Source: Gallionellaceae bacterium (lineage in GTDB: Bacteria; Pseudomonadota; Gammaproteobacteria; Burkholderiales; Thiobacillaceae). Taken from it: 64,000 nucleotides of DNA. Of this stretch, positions 1 to 9,380 are shown piece by piece. Every line of letters starts with the position of its first letter. Within the stretch, counting starts at the first letter, position 1. The notes under the pieces are model-generated. The model had not been told where the DNA came from and searched no databases. It saw nothing but the letters and a program-made list of their open reading frames with translations. A program made the position numbers and the translations under genes. The stretch is from the NCBI GenBank assembly GCA_028714735.1, contig JAQTLU010000008.1, forward strand, positions 62,001-126,000, in the 5' to 3' direction.

Positions 1-739
1 GGGCGATGCCGTTGTTGGTGTCCGGGCTGTCGAACTCCGGGAAATACAGGTTCTGCCCCCGGCTGTCGGAATAGCTCGTCGACAACAGGATTTCGGCACC
101 GTTATCAAGCTGCCGGCCATAAGTCAGGCGCCCCTTGCCGGTGCCGTAGCTCGCGGCCGACCCGGCCGCCTCCCAGCCGTTGTAGTCGCGTCCGCGTTTG
201 CTGATGACGTTGACCACGCCGAAAAAGGCGTTGCTGCCGTAGATCGAGGAGCCCGGTCCGCGCACCACTTCCACCCGGTCGATGAGGTCGACGTCGAGGA
301 AGAGTTCGTTGCCGATCGAGGCGGTGTCGTAATTGGCGTCGTTGACCCGGATGCCGTCCACCAGCAACAGGATGCGGCTGTTGTAGTCGCCGGGACGGTT
401 GAAGCCGCGCACCCCGACGTATCGGTAGTTGCGGTCGCTGGTGACGAACAGGCCGCGCAGGCTGCCCAGGATGTCAGCCAGGGTGCGGTAGCCGTAGTTC
501 CTGATGTCGGCGGCGGTGACGATGCTGACCGCGGCCGGGGCCTCGGTGGTCTTCTGGGCAAACCGGCTGGCGCTGTAGACCTCGACCGAGAGCAGTTCCT
601 CGATCGAAAGTTGGGTCAGGTCGGCGGCTTCCTCGGCGCTCGCGGGGGTGGCCAGGACAAGCAGCAGCGCGCCGGCGCAGGCCGTGAGGCGCAGGCAGGG
701 CGATCGATCGGCGGCAAGGACGGGCAAGACGATAACCAT
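1..739 (-). CDS. TonB-dependent outer-membrane receptor, N-terminal part (runs off the left edge)
   Basis: The protein would import a ligand such as a siderophore, cobalamin or metal chelate across the outer membrane using TonB energy. About 246 residues are present. They begin with a hydrophobic signal peptide ending near 'ATPASA', then a plug domain with 'LSIEELLSVEVYSASR', 'VGVRGFNRPGDYNSRILLLV', 'DGIRVND', 'VEVVRGPGSSIYGSNAFFGV' and 'VNVISKRG', and then the first barrel strands. The start at 739 is preceded by a GAGGGG ribosome site. The plug motifs are strong; the ligand cannot be told because the barrel lies outside the window. No B12 or other riboswitch consensus was found upstream, although an inverted repeat lies in the leader at 817-865. 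Confidence 0.93.
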   Translation of the reverse strand, partial: MVIVLPVLAADRSPCLRLTACAGALLLVLATPASAEEAADLTQLSIEELLSVEVYSASRFAQKTTEAPAAVSIVTAADIRNYGYRTLADILGSLRGLFVTSDRNYRYVGVRGFNRPGDYNSRILLLVDGIRVNDANYDTASIGNELFLDVDLIDRVEVVRGPGSSIYGSNAFFGVVNVISKRGRDYNGWEAAGSAASYGTGKGRLTYGRQLDNGAEILLSTSYSDSRGQNLYFPEFDSPDTNNGIA

Positions 740-1270
740 CTGATATCCCCTCTATCAACCTGAAACGCGCACTGTGGTCCATCGACCCCACGCTCCCATT
801 CATGGGGGGATGGTAAATGGGCAGTGCAGGTACAAGATCCGGGGCGCTGCTTTTGCCCTGCCCATCATGGAAATGCTAGTTCAAGATCCGGGTTCCCGTG
901 CAGGGGAAGCCGTTGACCTGCTTTGCGACAGCGCCGATTTATCGCCTCCTGATGCTAACACCATTCCCGTTCGGTAACCCTTGATACAAAAAGGTTTTCC
1001 AGGCAAACCGGGGCCAGGCCAGGGGCGGATGCAGGATGCCTGAAGGGGGCCGGACCGATGTGGACAAGCGAAGATGCCGGGCAGGCTTCGAGATCGGCGG
1101 CGTAGAATGACCTGGCCATCCGGTTTCTGCCCGTCAGGGCGTCCTTACCGGTTCTCCCCACGGTTGCCTTGCCGCCGTGCCCGCCATCGGGACGAAGTCA
1201 GTCCATTCAGAACGGCCCGTCGCGCGCGCAAGCGAACGGCGACGGCCGTCACACTCCATCGGGAGGCTAC
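740..1270. other. 530-bp divergent intergenic region without a convincing gene
   Basis: This separates the leftward TonB receptor gene from the rightward RRM gene. Short open frames in it have no ribosome sites and unnatural composition. It holds an 11-bp direct repeat CAAGATCCGGG at 833-843 and 882-892, and an inverted repeat with arms 817-828 and 854-865 (11 of 12 matching) that could form a hairpin in the receptor's leader RNA. I see no clear promoter consensus. Confidence 0.6.
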
Positions 1271-1537
1271 ATGGATCTTTTCGTAGGCAATCTGGCCCCG
1301 CAAACCTCGGAAGACGAGTTGTCGGCGCTGTTCAAGACCTTTGGCGAGGTCCGCTCGGTGCAGATCAAGCGCGACCTGTTCAGCGGCGTTTCCAAGGGCT
1401 TCGGCTTCATCGAGATGCCGGGGCGGCAGCATTCCCTGAATGCGATGGCCGGCCTCAACGGCAAGGACCTCAACGGCCAGCCGCTGACGGTCAACGAGTC
1501 GCAGCCGCGCCAGGGCGGCGGGGGCCGGCGCCGCTGA
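1271..1537 (+). CDS. Small single-RRM RNA-binding protein
   Basis: An 88-residue protein made almost entirely of one RNA recognition motif. RNP2 is 'LFVGNL' at residues 3-8 and RNP1 is 'KGFGFIEM' near residue 45. A short Gly/Arg tail 'GGGGRRR' follows and probably adds nonspecific RNA affinity. Such glycine-tailed single-RRM proteins are common in proteobacteria and cyanobacteria and are often linked to cold or stress responses; that role is inferred. The ATG at 1271 is chosen over longer in-frame starts because GGGAGG lies just upstream and the RRM begins at once. It is a single gene, convergent with the next. Confidence 0.9.
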   Translation: MDLFVGNLAPQTSEDELSALFKTFGEVRSVQIKRDLFSGVSKGFGFIEMPGRQHSLNAMAGLNGKDLNGQPLTVNESQPRQGGGGRRR

Positions 1538-1541
1538 GCGG

Positions 1542-2081
1542 TCAGCCCCCCCGCTTGACCGGTTCGATGTGCGCGGTGTGCTTGCCGTCGGTGAGCATCA
1601 CCTGGCCGTCCTGGACCGTGCATTGCAGGCGCATGGAGCGGCTGGCCAGGGCGCGCAGTTCGTCGACCGACTCGGTCGGCAGGTTCAGCACGGTGAGCTT
1701 GTCCAGGCGGGCCAGGGCGTTCCTGTTCTGCTCCCACCAGATATCCGACGGCCGGCCGTTGTAGTTGATCAGCACGACCTGCTCGGAACGGTTGCAGGCC
1801 TTGCGCAGCCATTTCTCGTCCGGCAGGCCGACGTCGATCCAGAGCTTGATCGTGCCGGTGAGGTCCTTCAGCCAGAGGTCGGGCTCGTCGTCGACGCACA
1901 GGCCCTTGCCGAAGCCCAGGCCGTCGCAGGCGTAGAGCACGAAGGCGAGCAGGCGGACCATCATCCGCTCGTCGGTTTCCGAGGGGTGGCGGGCGAGGGT
2001 GATCGCGTGGTCCGCGTAGTAGTTGCGGTCCATGTCGGCGATCTGCAGATCGGCCTTGTGGATGGTGGCCTTGAGTGCCAT
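1542..2081 (-). CDS. yaeQ: YaeQ family protein
   Basis: A 179-residue cytoplasmic protein of the YaeQ family, matching the family's usual length of about 180. It shows the typical beginning 'MALKATIHKADLQIADMDR', then 'YYADHAITLARHPSETDERM' and the 'CDGLGFGKGL' segment. Family structures show a PD-(D/E)XK nuclease-like fold, but the in vivo activity is not settled. The gene ends 4 bp from the convergent RRM gene and starts 10 bp downstream of the stop of the pseudouridine synthase gene, so the two leftward genes are probably cotranscribed. Confidence 0.93.
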   Translation of the reverse strand: MALKATIHKADLQIADMDRNYYADHAITLARHPSETDERMMVRLLAFVLYACDGLGFGKGLCVDDEPDLWLKDLTGTIKLWIDVGLPDEKWLRKACNRSEQVVLINYNGRPSDIWWEQNRNALARLDKLTVLNLPTESVDELRALASRSMRLQCTVQDGQVMLTDGKHTAHIEPVKRGG

Positions 2082-2091
2082 GGGTCGGTTC

Positions 2092-2817
2092 CTAGAGGTG
2101 ATCGGTCCAGCCGAGTTGCCGGATGCAGTCGGCGAAGTCGGCGCCGGGCGGGGCGGAGAGTACCACCGGCCGGCCGTCGCCGGGGTGCCGGAAGCCCAGG
2201 CTCACCGATGCCAGGAGCAGGCGGTGGCAACCGAACTTGTCCTGGAACAGCCGGTTGTGGCGGCCCTTGCCGTGCGTGGCGTCGCCGACGATGGGGTGGG
2301 CGATGTGTTTCATGTGCCGGCGCAACTGGTGCCTGCGTCCGGTCAGCGGGGTGAGTTCCATGAGGGCGTAGCGGCTGCTCGGGTAGCGGTCGACCCGGTA
2401 GGGCAGTTCCACGGTGGCGAGGCGGCGGTAGCGGGTGACGGCGGCTTGCGGAATGTCGTTGTCGCCGCGATAGCCGTATTCGTCCGCCATGCGGCCGAGC
2501 GGGTGGTCGATCTCGCCCGCTTCGTCGGGGTGGCCGCGCACCACGGCGAGGTAGCGCTTGGCCACCTCGCCGCGCTCGAACTGGCTGCCCAGTACGGCGG
2601 CGGCGGCCGGATCGAGGGCAAACAGCAGGATGCCCGAGGTGCCCTTGTCGAGCCGGTGCACCGGCCAGACCGGCTGGCCGATCTGGTCGCGCAGGAGCTG
2701 CAATGCGAAGCGGGTTTCGTGACGGTCGAGGTCGGACCGGTGCACCAGCAGGCCGGCCGGCTTGTCGATGGCGACCAGGCGGTCGTCGCGGTAGACGACG
2801 GTCAGCGCGGGCGTCAC
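2092..2817 (-). CDS. truC: RluA-family pseudouridine synthase, TruC-like
   Basis: A 241-residue enzyme that should isomerise uridine to pseudouridine in RNA; TruC acts on position 65 of tRNA. It has the RluA catalytic motif 'VHRLDKGTSGILLFA', in which the Asp is the nucleophile, followed by 'ALMELTPLTGRRHQLRRHMK' and 'HPIVGDATHGKGRHNR', which is closest to TruC. There is no S4 domain, as expected for TruC. The start chosen is GTG at 2817, because 'VTPALTVVYRDDRLVAIDKP' begins like the family. Longer in-frame starts would run into the thioredoxin gene. The enzyme class is firm; the exact target base is inferred. Confidence 0.87.
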   Translation of the reverse strand: MTPALTVVYRDDRLVAIDKPAGLLVHRSDLDRHETRFALQLLRDQIGQPVWPVHRLDKGTSGILLFALDPAAAAVLGSQFERGEVAKRYLAVVRGHPDEAGEIDHPLGRMADEYGYRGDNDIPQAAVTRYRRLATVELPYRVDRYPSSRYALMELTPLTGRRHQLRRHMKHIAHPIVGDATHGKGRHNRLFQDKFGCHRLLLASVSLGFRHPGDGRPVVLSAPPGADFADCIRQLGWTDHL

Positions 2818-2867
2818 GGATGCGTTCCCGGTCGTCTCCCCGCCCGTTTGGGCGGGGCGGCAGAGGG

Positions 2868-3245
2868 TCAGGCTTCGGCCTGGCCGCCGTCGTCCTTGGC
2901 GATATCGGCGTGGACCTGGGCCATGTCGACTTCCTTGGCGCGCGCGATCAGGTCGTCGAAACCGCTGGCCGGCAGGGCGCCGGGCTGGGCGTAGATGATG
3001 ACCTTCTCGCGGAAGATCATCAGGGTGGGGATGGAACGGATCTGGAAGTGGCCGGCGATGGCCTGCTCGACCTCGGTATTGACCTTGGCGAAGACGATGT
3101 CGGGATGCTTCTCGGCGGCCGCCTCGAAGACCGGCGCGAAGCCCTTGCAGGGGCCGCACCAGGGCGCCCAGAAGTCGATGATGACGAAGTCGTTGTTGAG
3201 GATGGTGGGTTCGAAGTTTTCTTCGGAGAGGTCGATGACGGCCAT
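2868..3245 (-). CDS. Thioredoxin family protein
   Basis: A 125-residue cytoplasmic thioredoxin with no signal peptide. The active site 'WAPWCGPCK' lies near residues 25-33 and the cis-proline loop 'RSIPTLMIF' near 70. The C-terminus extends about 15 residues beyond E. coli thioredoxin 1 ('HADIAKDDGGQAEA'). It is likely to reduce protein disulfides. The ATG at 3245 follows a GGAG site, and an in-frame extension upstream is not thioredoxin-like. It lies 50 bp upstream of the pseudouridine synthase gene on the same strand. The partner protein is unknown. Confidence 0.9.
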   Translation of the reverse strand: MAVIDLSEENFEPTILNNDFVIIDFWAPWCGPCKGFAPVFEAAAEKHPDIVFAKVNTEVEQAIAGHFQIRSIPTLMIFREKVIIYAQPGALPASGFDDLIARAKEVDMAQVHADIAKDDGGQAEA

Positions 3246-3388
3246 GATGGACTCCATAAGGGAAATAGGCGTGCTGCGCAACGCCCGCAACCTTAACACG
3301 ACGTGCTCCCGGAACCTATATCAGTGTTTGCTTAAATTGGCTCGGGACGCGCATCTGGCGGCGTGGAGCAGGGCGGGTCCGGCCTCGA

Positions 3389-6300
3389 CTAGGCGTCCGG
3401 GCGGCTCGGGGCCAAGCGTTCCAGGTACAGGTAGATCACCGGGGTGATGTACAGGGTCAGGAACTGCGACAGCAGCAGGCCGCCCACCACGGCGAGGCCG
3501 AGCGGCTGGCGGACCTCGCCGCCGGCGCCGAGGCCGAGGGCGATCGGCAGGGTGCCGGCGAGGGCGGCCAGGGTGGTCATCATGATCGGCCGGAACCGGA
3601 TCAAACAGGCCTGGCGGATCGCCTCGGCGGCGGGTGCGCCGTCCTTGCGCTGCTTGGTGAGGGCGAAGTCGATCATCATGATGGCGTTCTTCTTGACGAT
3701 GCCGATCAGCATGATGACGCCGACGAAGGCGTACAGCGACAGGTCGACCTTGAACAGCCACAGGGTGAGCAGGGCGCCCAGGCCGGCCGAGGGCAGGCCG
3801 GACAGGATGGTGAGCGGATGGACGAAGCTCTCGTACAGGATGCCGAGCACGATGTAGACCACCAGCACGGCGACCAGGAGCAGGAGGCCGAGGCCCTTCT
3901 GCGAGTCCTCGAAGGCCTGTGCGGTGCCTTCCAGGCTGCTCGCCAGGGTGGCGGGCAGGCGCAGTTCCCGCTCCAGGGCGCGGATGCGGCCGACCGCCTC
4001 GCCCAGCGAGATGCCTGTTTCGAGGTTGAACGACAAGGTCACCGAGGGCAGCTGGCCGAGGTGGTTCACGGTCAGGGCCTGGTTGCCGCGGCGCATCCGG
4101 GCGACGCTGTCGAGCGGCACCAGCTGGCCGTTGCTGGAACGGACATGCAGGCGCGACAGCATGGCGGGATCGGCCTGGAATTCCGGGGCCAGTTCCAGGA
4201 TCACCTGGTACTGGTTGGTGGCGGCGTAGATGGTCGAGATCTGGCGCGAGCTGAAGGCCGACTGCAGGGCATCCTCGACCTGGCCATAGCTGAGGCCGAG
4301 CGGGGCCAGGCGGTCGCGGTCGATGTCCAGGCTGACGGTCGGGCTCTTGTTGTTGAGGTTGCTGTTGACGTCGACGAAGCCGGGCAGCTGGCGGATGCGG
4401 CCGAGCAGGGTCTCGCTCCAGCCGTACAGCTCGTCCAGGTCCTGGCCTTGCAGGGTGTACTGGTACTTGGCCGTGGTCAGTCGGCCGGTCAGGCGGATCG
4501 GCGGCGGGTTCTGCAGCGAGACCTTGATGCCGGGCACCACCGACAGCTTGGGCCGCAGCAGCTGCACCAGTTCGTCGGCCGAGTGCTTGCGCTGGTCGCG
4601 CGGCTTCAGCTTGAACAGCATCAGGCCGGAGTTGGCCGCGGCGCGCGAGCCGCCGGCGCCGACCACCGACATGAAGGTTTCGATGTCGGGCTCCCGGGCC
4701 GCGATGGCGGCGACCTGGCGCTGCTTGGCGACCATGCCGGCGAAGGAGACGTCGGGCGCGGCCTCGGTGAAGGCGATGACCTGGCCGGAGTCGCCGCTGG
4801 GCAGGAAGTCCTTGGGGATGTTGACGTACAGCCAGGCGCTCGCCGCGATGGTGAGGAAGAAGACCGCCAGCACCGAGCGCGGCCGCGCCAGGGCCCGGTC
4901 CAGGCTGGCCCGGTAGGCCTCGCGCACCGCCTCGAAGCCGTGTTCGAGCGCGTTCCAGACCCGGCCGTGGCGGCCTTCGTCATGCTTCAGGTAGCGGCTG
5001 GCCAGCATCGGCGTCAGGGTCAGCGAGACGAAGCCGGAGACCAGCACCGCGGCGCTGATGGTGACCGCGAATTCGTTCAGCAGGCGGCCGATGACGCCGC
5101 CCATGAACAGCACCGGGATGAACACCGCGACCAGGGACAGGGTCATCGAGATGATGGTGAAGCCGATCTCGCGCGCCCCGACGATGGCGGCCTGGAAGGG
5201 CGGTTCGCCGGCCTCGATGTGGCGGTGGATGTTCTCCAGCATGACGATGGCGTCGTCGACCACGAAGCCGACCGACAGGGTGAGCGCCAGCAGCGACAGG
5301 TTGTCCAGGCTGAAGCCGAGCCCATACATGATGGCGAAGGTGCCGATCACCGACAGCGGCAGCGCCACCGCTGGGATCGCGGTGGCCGACAGGTTGCGCA
5401 GGAACAGCAGGATCACCAGCACCACCAGGCAGCCGGCCAGGATCAGGGTGAACTGGACGTCGTCGATGGACTGGCGGATCGACACGCTGCGGTCGTACAG
5501 CACCGACAGTTCGATCGAGGCCGGCAGGCTCTCCTGGAAGCTGGGCAGGATCCTGTCGATCGCCGCCACCGTGGCCGGGGTGTTGGCGCCGGGCTGGCGC
5601 TGGATGGCCAGGACGATGGCGCGCTGGTCGACCAGCCAGTTGGCGCGCTTGTTGTTCTCGACGTCGTCGAGCGCGCTGGCCACTTCCTCCAGGCGCACCG
5701 GGGCGCCGTTCCTGTAGGCGATGATCAGGGGCCGGTAGGCGGCGGCGGTCTTGAGCTGGCCGTCGGCCTTGATCGCGAAGGTCTGCTTGGCGCCGTCCAG
5801 GCTGCCGGTGGCCTGGTTGACGTTGCCGGACTGGATCGCCAGGGACAGCTCGTCCAGGCCGATGCCGCGCGAGGCCAGGCGGTCCGGGTCGGCCTGGATG
5901 CGCACGGCGTATTTCTGCGAACCGTAGACGTTGACCTGGGCGACCCCGGGGATGGTGGAGATGCGCTGGGCGAGCTGGGTTTCGGCGTACTCGTTGACCA
6001 CCGACATCGGCAGGCTGTCCGAGCGCATGGCGATGTAGAAGATCGGCGAGTCGGCCGGGTTGACCTTGCGGAACGACGGCGGCGACGGCATGTCGGTGGG
6101 CAGCTTGCGCTGGGCGGCGGCGATGGCCGACTGGACGTCCTGGGCGGCGGCGTCGATGTTGCGGTCGAGCTCGAACTGCAGGGTGATCGAGGTCGAACCC
6201 TGGGCGCTGGTCGAGTTGATCGAGGTGACCCCGGCGATGGTCGAGAACTGCGCCTCCAGCGGCGTCGCCACCGCCGCCGCCATGGTCTCGGGCGAGGCGC

Positions 6301-6457
6301 CGGGCAGGCTGGCCGAGACCGAGATGGTCGGGAAGTCGACGTTGGGCAGTTCCGAGACCGGCAGGCTGCGATAGGCGATCAGGCCGAAGACCAGGAACGC
6401 CGCCATCAGCAGCGTGGTCATCACCGGCCGGCGGATGCACAGTTCGGGCAGTTGCAT
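3389..6457 (-). CDS. RND multidrug efflux permease, MdtB/MdtC type
   Basis: A 1022-residue inner-membrane proton-driven exporter of the AcrB/MdtBC (HAE1) family, of normal length. It shows TM1 'MTTLLMAAFLVFGLIAYRSL', two large periplasmic loops, and the TM4 proton relay 'GFVVDDAIVMLEN' near residue 400. Other diagnostic segments are 'LSVLYDRS' and 'LPKDFLPSGDSGQ'-like pore-domain sequence. It starts 3 bp after the stop of the adaptor gene, so the two form an operon. E. coli MdtB and MdtC work as a heteromer, but only one permease is present here, so it probably forms a homotrimer. No outer-membrane channel gene is adjacent. Confidence 0.95.
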   Translation of the reverse strand: MQLPELCIRRPVMTTLLMAAFLVFGLIAYRSLPVSELPNVDFPTISVSASLPGASPETMAAAVATPLEAQFSTIAGVTSINSTSAQGSTSITLQFELDRNIDAAAQDVQSAIAAAQRKLPTDMPSPPSFRKVNPADSPIFYIAMRSDSLPMSVVNEYAETQLAQRISTIPGVAQVNVYGSQKYAVRIQADPDRLASRGIGLDELSLAIQSGNVNQATGSLDGAKQTFAIKADGQLKTAAAYRPLIIAYRNGAPVRLEEVASALDDVENNKRANWLVDQRAIVLAIQRQPGANTPATVAAIDRILPSFQESLPASIELSVLYDRSVSIRQSIDDVQFTLILAGCLVVLVILLFLRNLSATAIPAVALPLSVIGTFAIMYGLGFSLDNLSLLALTLSVGFVVDDAIVMLENIHRHIEAGEPPFQAAIVGAREIGFTIISMTLSLVAVFIPVLFMGGVIGRLLNEFAVTISAAVLVSGFVSLTLTPMLASRYLKHDEGRHGRVWNALEHGFEAVREAYRASLDRALARPRSVLAVFFLTIAASAWLYVNIPKDFLPSGDSGQVIAFTEAAPDVSFAGMVAKQRQVAAIAAREPDIETFMSVVGAGGSRAAANSGLMLFKLKPRDQRKHSADELVQLLRPKLSVVPGIKVSLQNPPPIRLTGRLTTAKYQYTLQGQDLDELYGWSETLLGRIRQLPGFVDVNSNLNNKSPTVSLDIDRDRLAPLGLSYGQVEDALQSAFSSRQISTIYAATNQYQVILELAPEFQADPAMLSRLHVRSSNGQLVPLDSVARMRRGNQALTVNHLGQLPSVTLSFNLETGISLGEAVGRIRALERELRLPATLASSLEGTAQAFEDSQKGLGLLLLVAVLVVYIVLGILYESFVHPLTILSGLPSAGLGALLTLWLFKVDLSLYAFVGVIMLIGIVKKNAIMMIDFALTKQRKDGAPAAEAIRQACLIRFRPIMMTTLAALAGTLPIALGLGAGGEVRQPLGLAVVGGLLLSQFLTLYITPVIYLYLERLAPSRPDA

Positions 6458-6460
6458 GGC

Positions 6461-7609
6461 TTATCGGGCCTGGCCGGCGGCGGGCAGGGGAGGGGCGGCC
6501 TCCGGCATATTGATCTTCACCCTGGATTTCGGGGTCAGGCGCAGGTGGCCGTCGGTCACCACCATGGTGCCGGCCAGCAGGCCGGTCAGCGCGACCCGGC
6601 CACTGCGCTCGGCGACGATCCTGACCGGCCGGATGTCGATGCCCATGTCCGGCGTGACCGTGTACACCACGGTGCCCTTGCTGCCCTGCTGGATCGCCTC
6701 GGTCGGCACTGTCACGGCGTCCTTCAGGGTGTCGAGCACCAGTTCGACGCGCAGGTACTGGCCGGCGCTGAAGCGCTCGTCGCGGTTGTCCAGCCTGGCC
6801 TTCATGAGCAGGGTGCCGGTGCCCGGGTCGACCGCGTTGTCGACAAAGCTGACGGCTGCGGTGAGGGCCTGGCCGGCGCCGTCGGGCGTGCTCACCGTAG
6901 CCGCGATCGGCCCCTTGGCCAGGGCGGCGCGCAACGGGCCGAGGTGGCGTTCGGGCAGGGCGAAGCTGACCAGCAGGGGCTGGATGCGGTTGACCACCGC
7001 CAGCACGGTGTCGTTGGTCTTCACCGCCGTGCCCGGGAAGACCAGGCGGGCGCCGACCACGCCGTCGATGGGCGCGCGCACGGTGGCATAGGAGAGTTGC
7101 AGCCGGGCCAGTTCGGTCGCGGCACGGTCGGCCTGCACGGTGGCCTCGGCGGCGGCCAGGACGGCATTGAGGTCGGCCAGCTTTTCCACCGAGACGAAGC
7201 CCTGCTGCTGCAGGGCCTGGTAGCGGGTCACGTCGGCATGCGCCTTCTGCAGTTGGGCCTGGTCGCGCGCCTGGTTGGCCTCGGCCTGCCGCAGCCGGGC
7301 ATTGAAGTCGGCCGGATCGAGCCGCAGCAGGATCTCGCCCGCCTTGACGTGCTGGCCCTCGCGGAACGGCACGGCCTGGACCTGGCCGTCCACGCGCGCC
7401 TTGAGCGAGACCGATTCATAGGCCTCGCCGCGACCGACCAGGTCGACCACGATGGCCAGGTCGCCGGTCTCGCTGCGCGCTGCCAGCACCGGCACCGGGG
7501 CGTTGTCCTTCTTGCCGGCGGCGGGGTCGGCGGGCGCCGGGCGCAGGTAAAGATAGATGCCCCCGGCCAGGACCAGGATTACGATGAACGCCTTGAGAAA
7601 AAACCGCAT
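6461..7609 (-). CDS. RND periplasmic adaptor (membrane fusion protein), MdtA-like
   Basis: A 382-residue HlyD-family adaptor that links the RND pump to an outer-membrane channel. An N-terminal hydrophobic anchor 'AFIVILVLAGGIYLYL' is followed by the lipoyl half 'VSLKARVDGQVQAVPFREGQ', a helical hairpin of about residues 110-175, the second lipoyl half 'ATVRAPIDGVVG', the barrel domain and a membrane-proximal domain with 'VVVTDGHLRLTPKSRVKI'. There is no lipobox Cys, so it is probably anchored by its N-terminal helix. It is the first gene of the two-gene operon with the permease. Divergent to msrP, with about 100 bp between. Confidence 0.94.
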   Translation of the reverse strand: MRFFLKAFIVILVLAGGIYLYLRPAPADPAAGKKDNAPVPVLAARSETGDLAIVVDLVGRGEAYESVSLKARVDGQVQAVPFREGQHVKAGEILLRLDPADFNARLRQAEANQARDQAQLQKAHADVTRYQALQQQGFVSVEKLADLNAVLAAAEATVQADRAATELARLQLSYATVRAPIDGVVGARLVFPGTAVKTNDTVLAVVNRIQPLLVSFALPERHLGPLRAALAKGPIAATVSTPDGAGQALTAAVSFVDNAVDPGTGTLLMKARLDNRDERFSAGQYLRVELVLDTLKDAVTVPTEAIQQGSKGTVVYTVTPDMGIDIRPVRIVAERSGRVALTGLLAGTMVVTDGHLRLTPKSRVKINMPEAAPPLPAAGQAR

Positions 7610-7706
7610 GCATAGCCTCGCAGGAATTATTTCGGCAATCGGGTGTCAGTTTTGTATCGCCGGTGCGACTAACCGATAACCCCGAACGCAACAGGAGCTC
7701 GCCATC

Positions 7707-8627
<921 letters not shown>

Positions 8628-8638
8628 GGGCGTGAGCG

Positions 8639-9358
8639 ATGAGACCAGTCGAAACAGGCGTGATGGCGGCTAAGGACATGGCATTCCGACCGGTGGCGGC
8701 GCCGTTCTGGTCCCGCCTTTCGCCCAGGACCCTCAAGGTGCTGCTGTTCGTCGTCTGCCTGGTGCCGCTGGCGCGCCTGTTCGTGCTCGGCTTCAGCCAC
8801 GGCCTGGGCGCCAACCCGATCGAGTTCGTCACCCGCTCGCTGGGTACCTGGACCCTGAGCTTCCTGCTCATCACCCTGGCCATCACGCCGCTGCGCCGCT
8901 TCACCGGCCAGGGCCAGTGGCTGCGCTACCGGCGCATGCTCGGCCTGTTCGCCTTCTTCTACGGCATGCTGCACCTGACCACCTACCTCTGGCTGGACCA
9001 GTTCTTCGACTGGGGCGACATCCTCAAGGACATCTACAAGCGGCCGTTCATCACCTTCGGCATGACCGCCTTCCTGCTCCTGGTGCCGCTGGCGGTGACC
9101 TCGAACGACCGCTCGGTGCGGGCGCTGAAACGCAACTGGGCCAGGCTGCACAAGCTGGTCTACCCGGCCGCCATCCTGGCCGTGCTGCACTACTACTGGC
9201 TGGTCAAGCTGGACGTCACCCAGCCGGTCATCTATGCCAGCGTGCTGAGCCTCCTGTTGGGCCTGCGGGTCTGGTGGTGGTGGCAAAAACGGGTTCCCGC
9301 CGCCAAGGCAGGAAATGCCGTTGCGCCGGCACTGGCCAGTCGAGGCCGGCAGGGCTGA
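8639..9358 (+). CDS. msrQ: Heme-binding quinol-linked subunit MsrQ
   Basis: A 239-residue inner-membrane cytochrome b (formerly YedZ) that passes electrons to MsrP. It has about six membrane segments, including 'VLLFVVCLVPLARLFVLGF', 'LSFLLITLAITPL', 'MLGLFAFFYGMLHLTTYLWL' and 'AILAVLHYYWLVKL'. The histidines in 'GMLHLTTY', 'RLHKLVYP' and 'VLHYYW' are the family's heme ligands. The start at 8639 is the first ATG after msrP; starts at 8663 or 8678 are also possible because the first residues are not conserved. The C-terminal tail after 'WWWWQKR' is low-complexity. Confidence 0.95.
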   Translation: MRPVETGVMAAKDMAFRPVAAPFWSRLSPRTLKVLLFVVCLVPLARLFVLGFSHGLGANPIEFVTRSLGTWTLSFLLITLAITPLRRFTGQGQWLRYRRMLGLFAFFYGMLHLTTYLWLDQFFDWGDILKDIYKRPFITFGMTAFLLLVPLAVTSNDRSVRALKRNWARLHKLVYPAAILAVLHYYWLVKLDVTQPVIYASVLSLLLGLRVWWWWQKRVPAAKAGNAVAPALASRGRQG

Positions 9359-9380
9359 CCGCCCGGCGGGCCAAGGCCGG

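Noticed and set aside
774-977. 67-codon open frame in the divergent region before the RRM gene
   Set aside because: It has no ribosome site, no recognisable motif and an unnatural residue mix.
740-1000. Possible cobalamin or other riboswitch upstream of the TonB receptor
   Set aside because: A GCACTGCCC stretch looks like part of the B12 riboswitch, but the B12 box and the other conserved segments are missing.
3818-7615. A 1265-codon open frame on the plus strand opposite the RND permease and adaptor genes
   Set aside because: It is the antisense shadow of two well-conserved genes in high-GC DNA. Its composition is rich in Gly, Gln, Arg and His with no domain, and it has no ribosome site.
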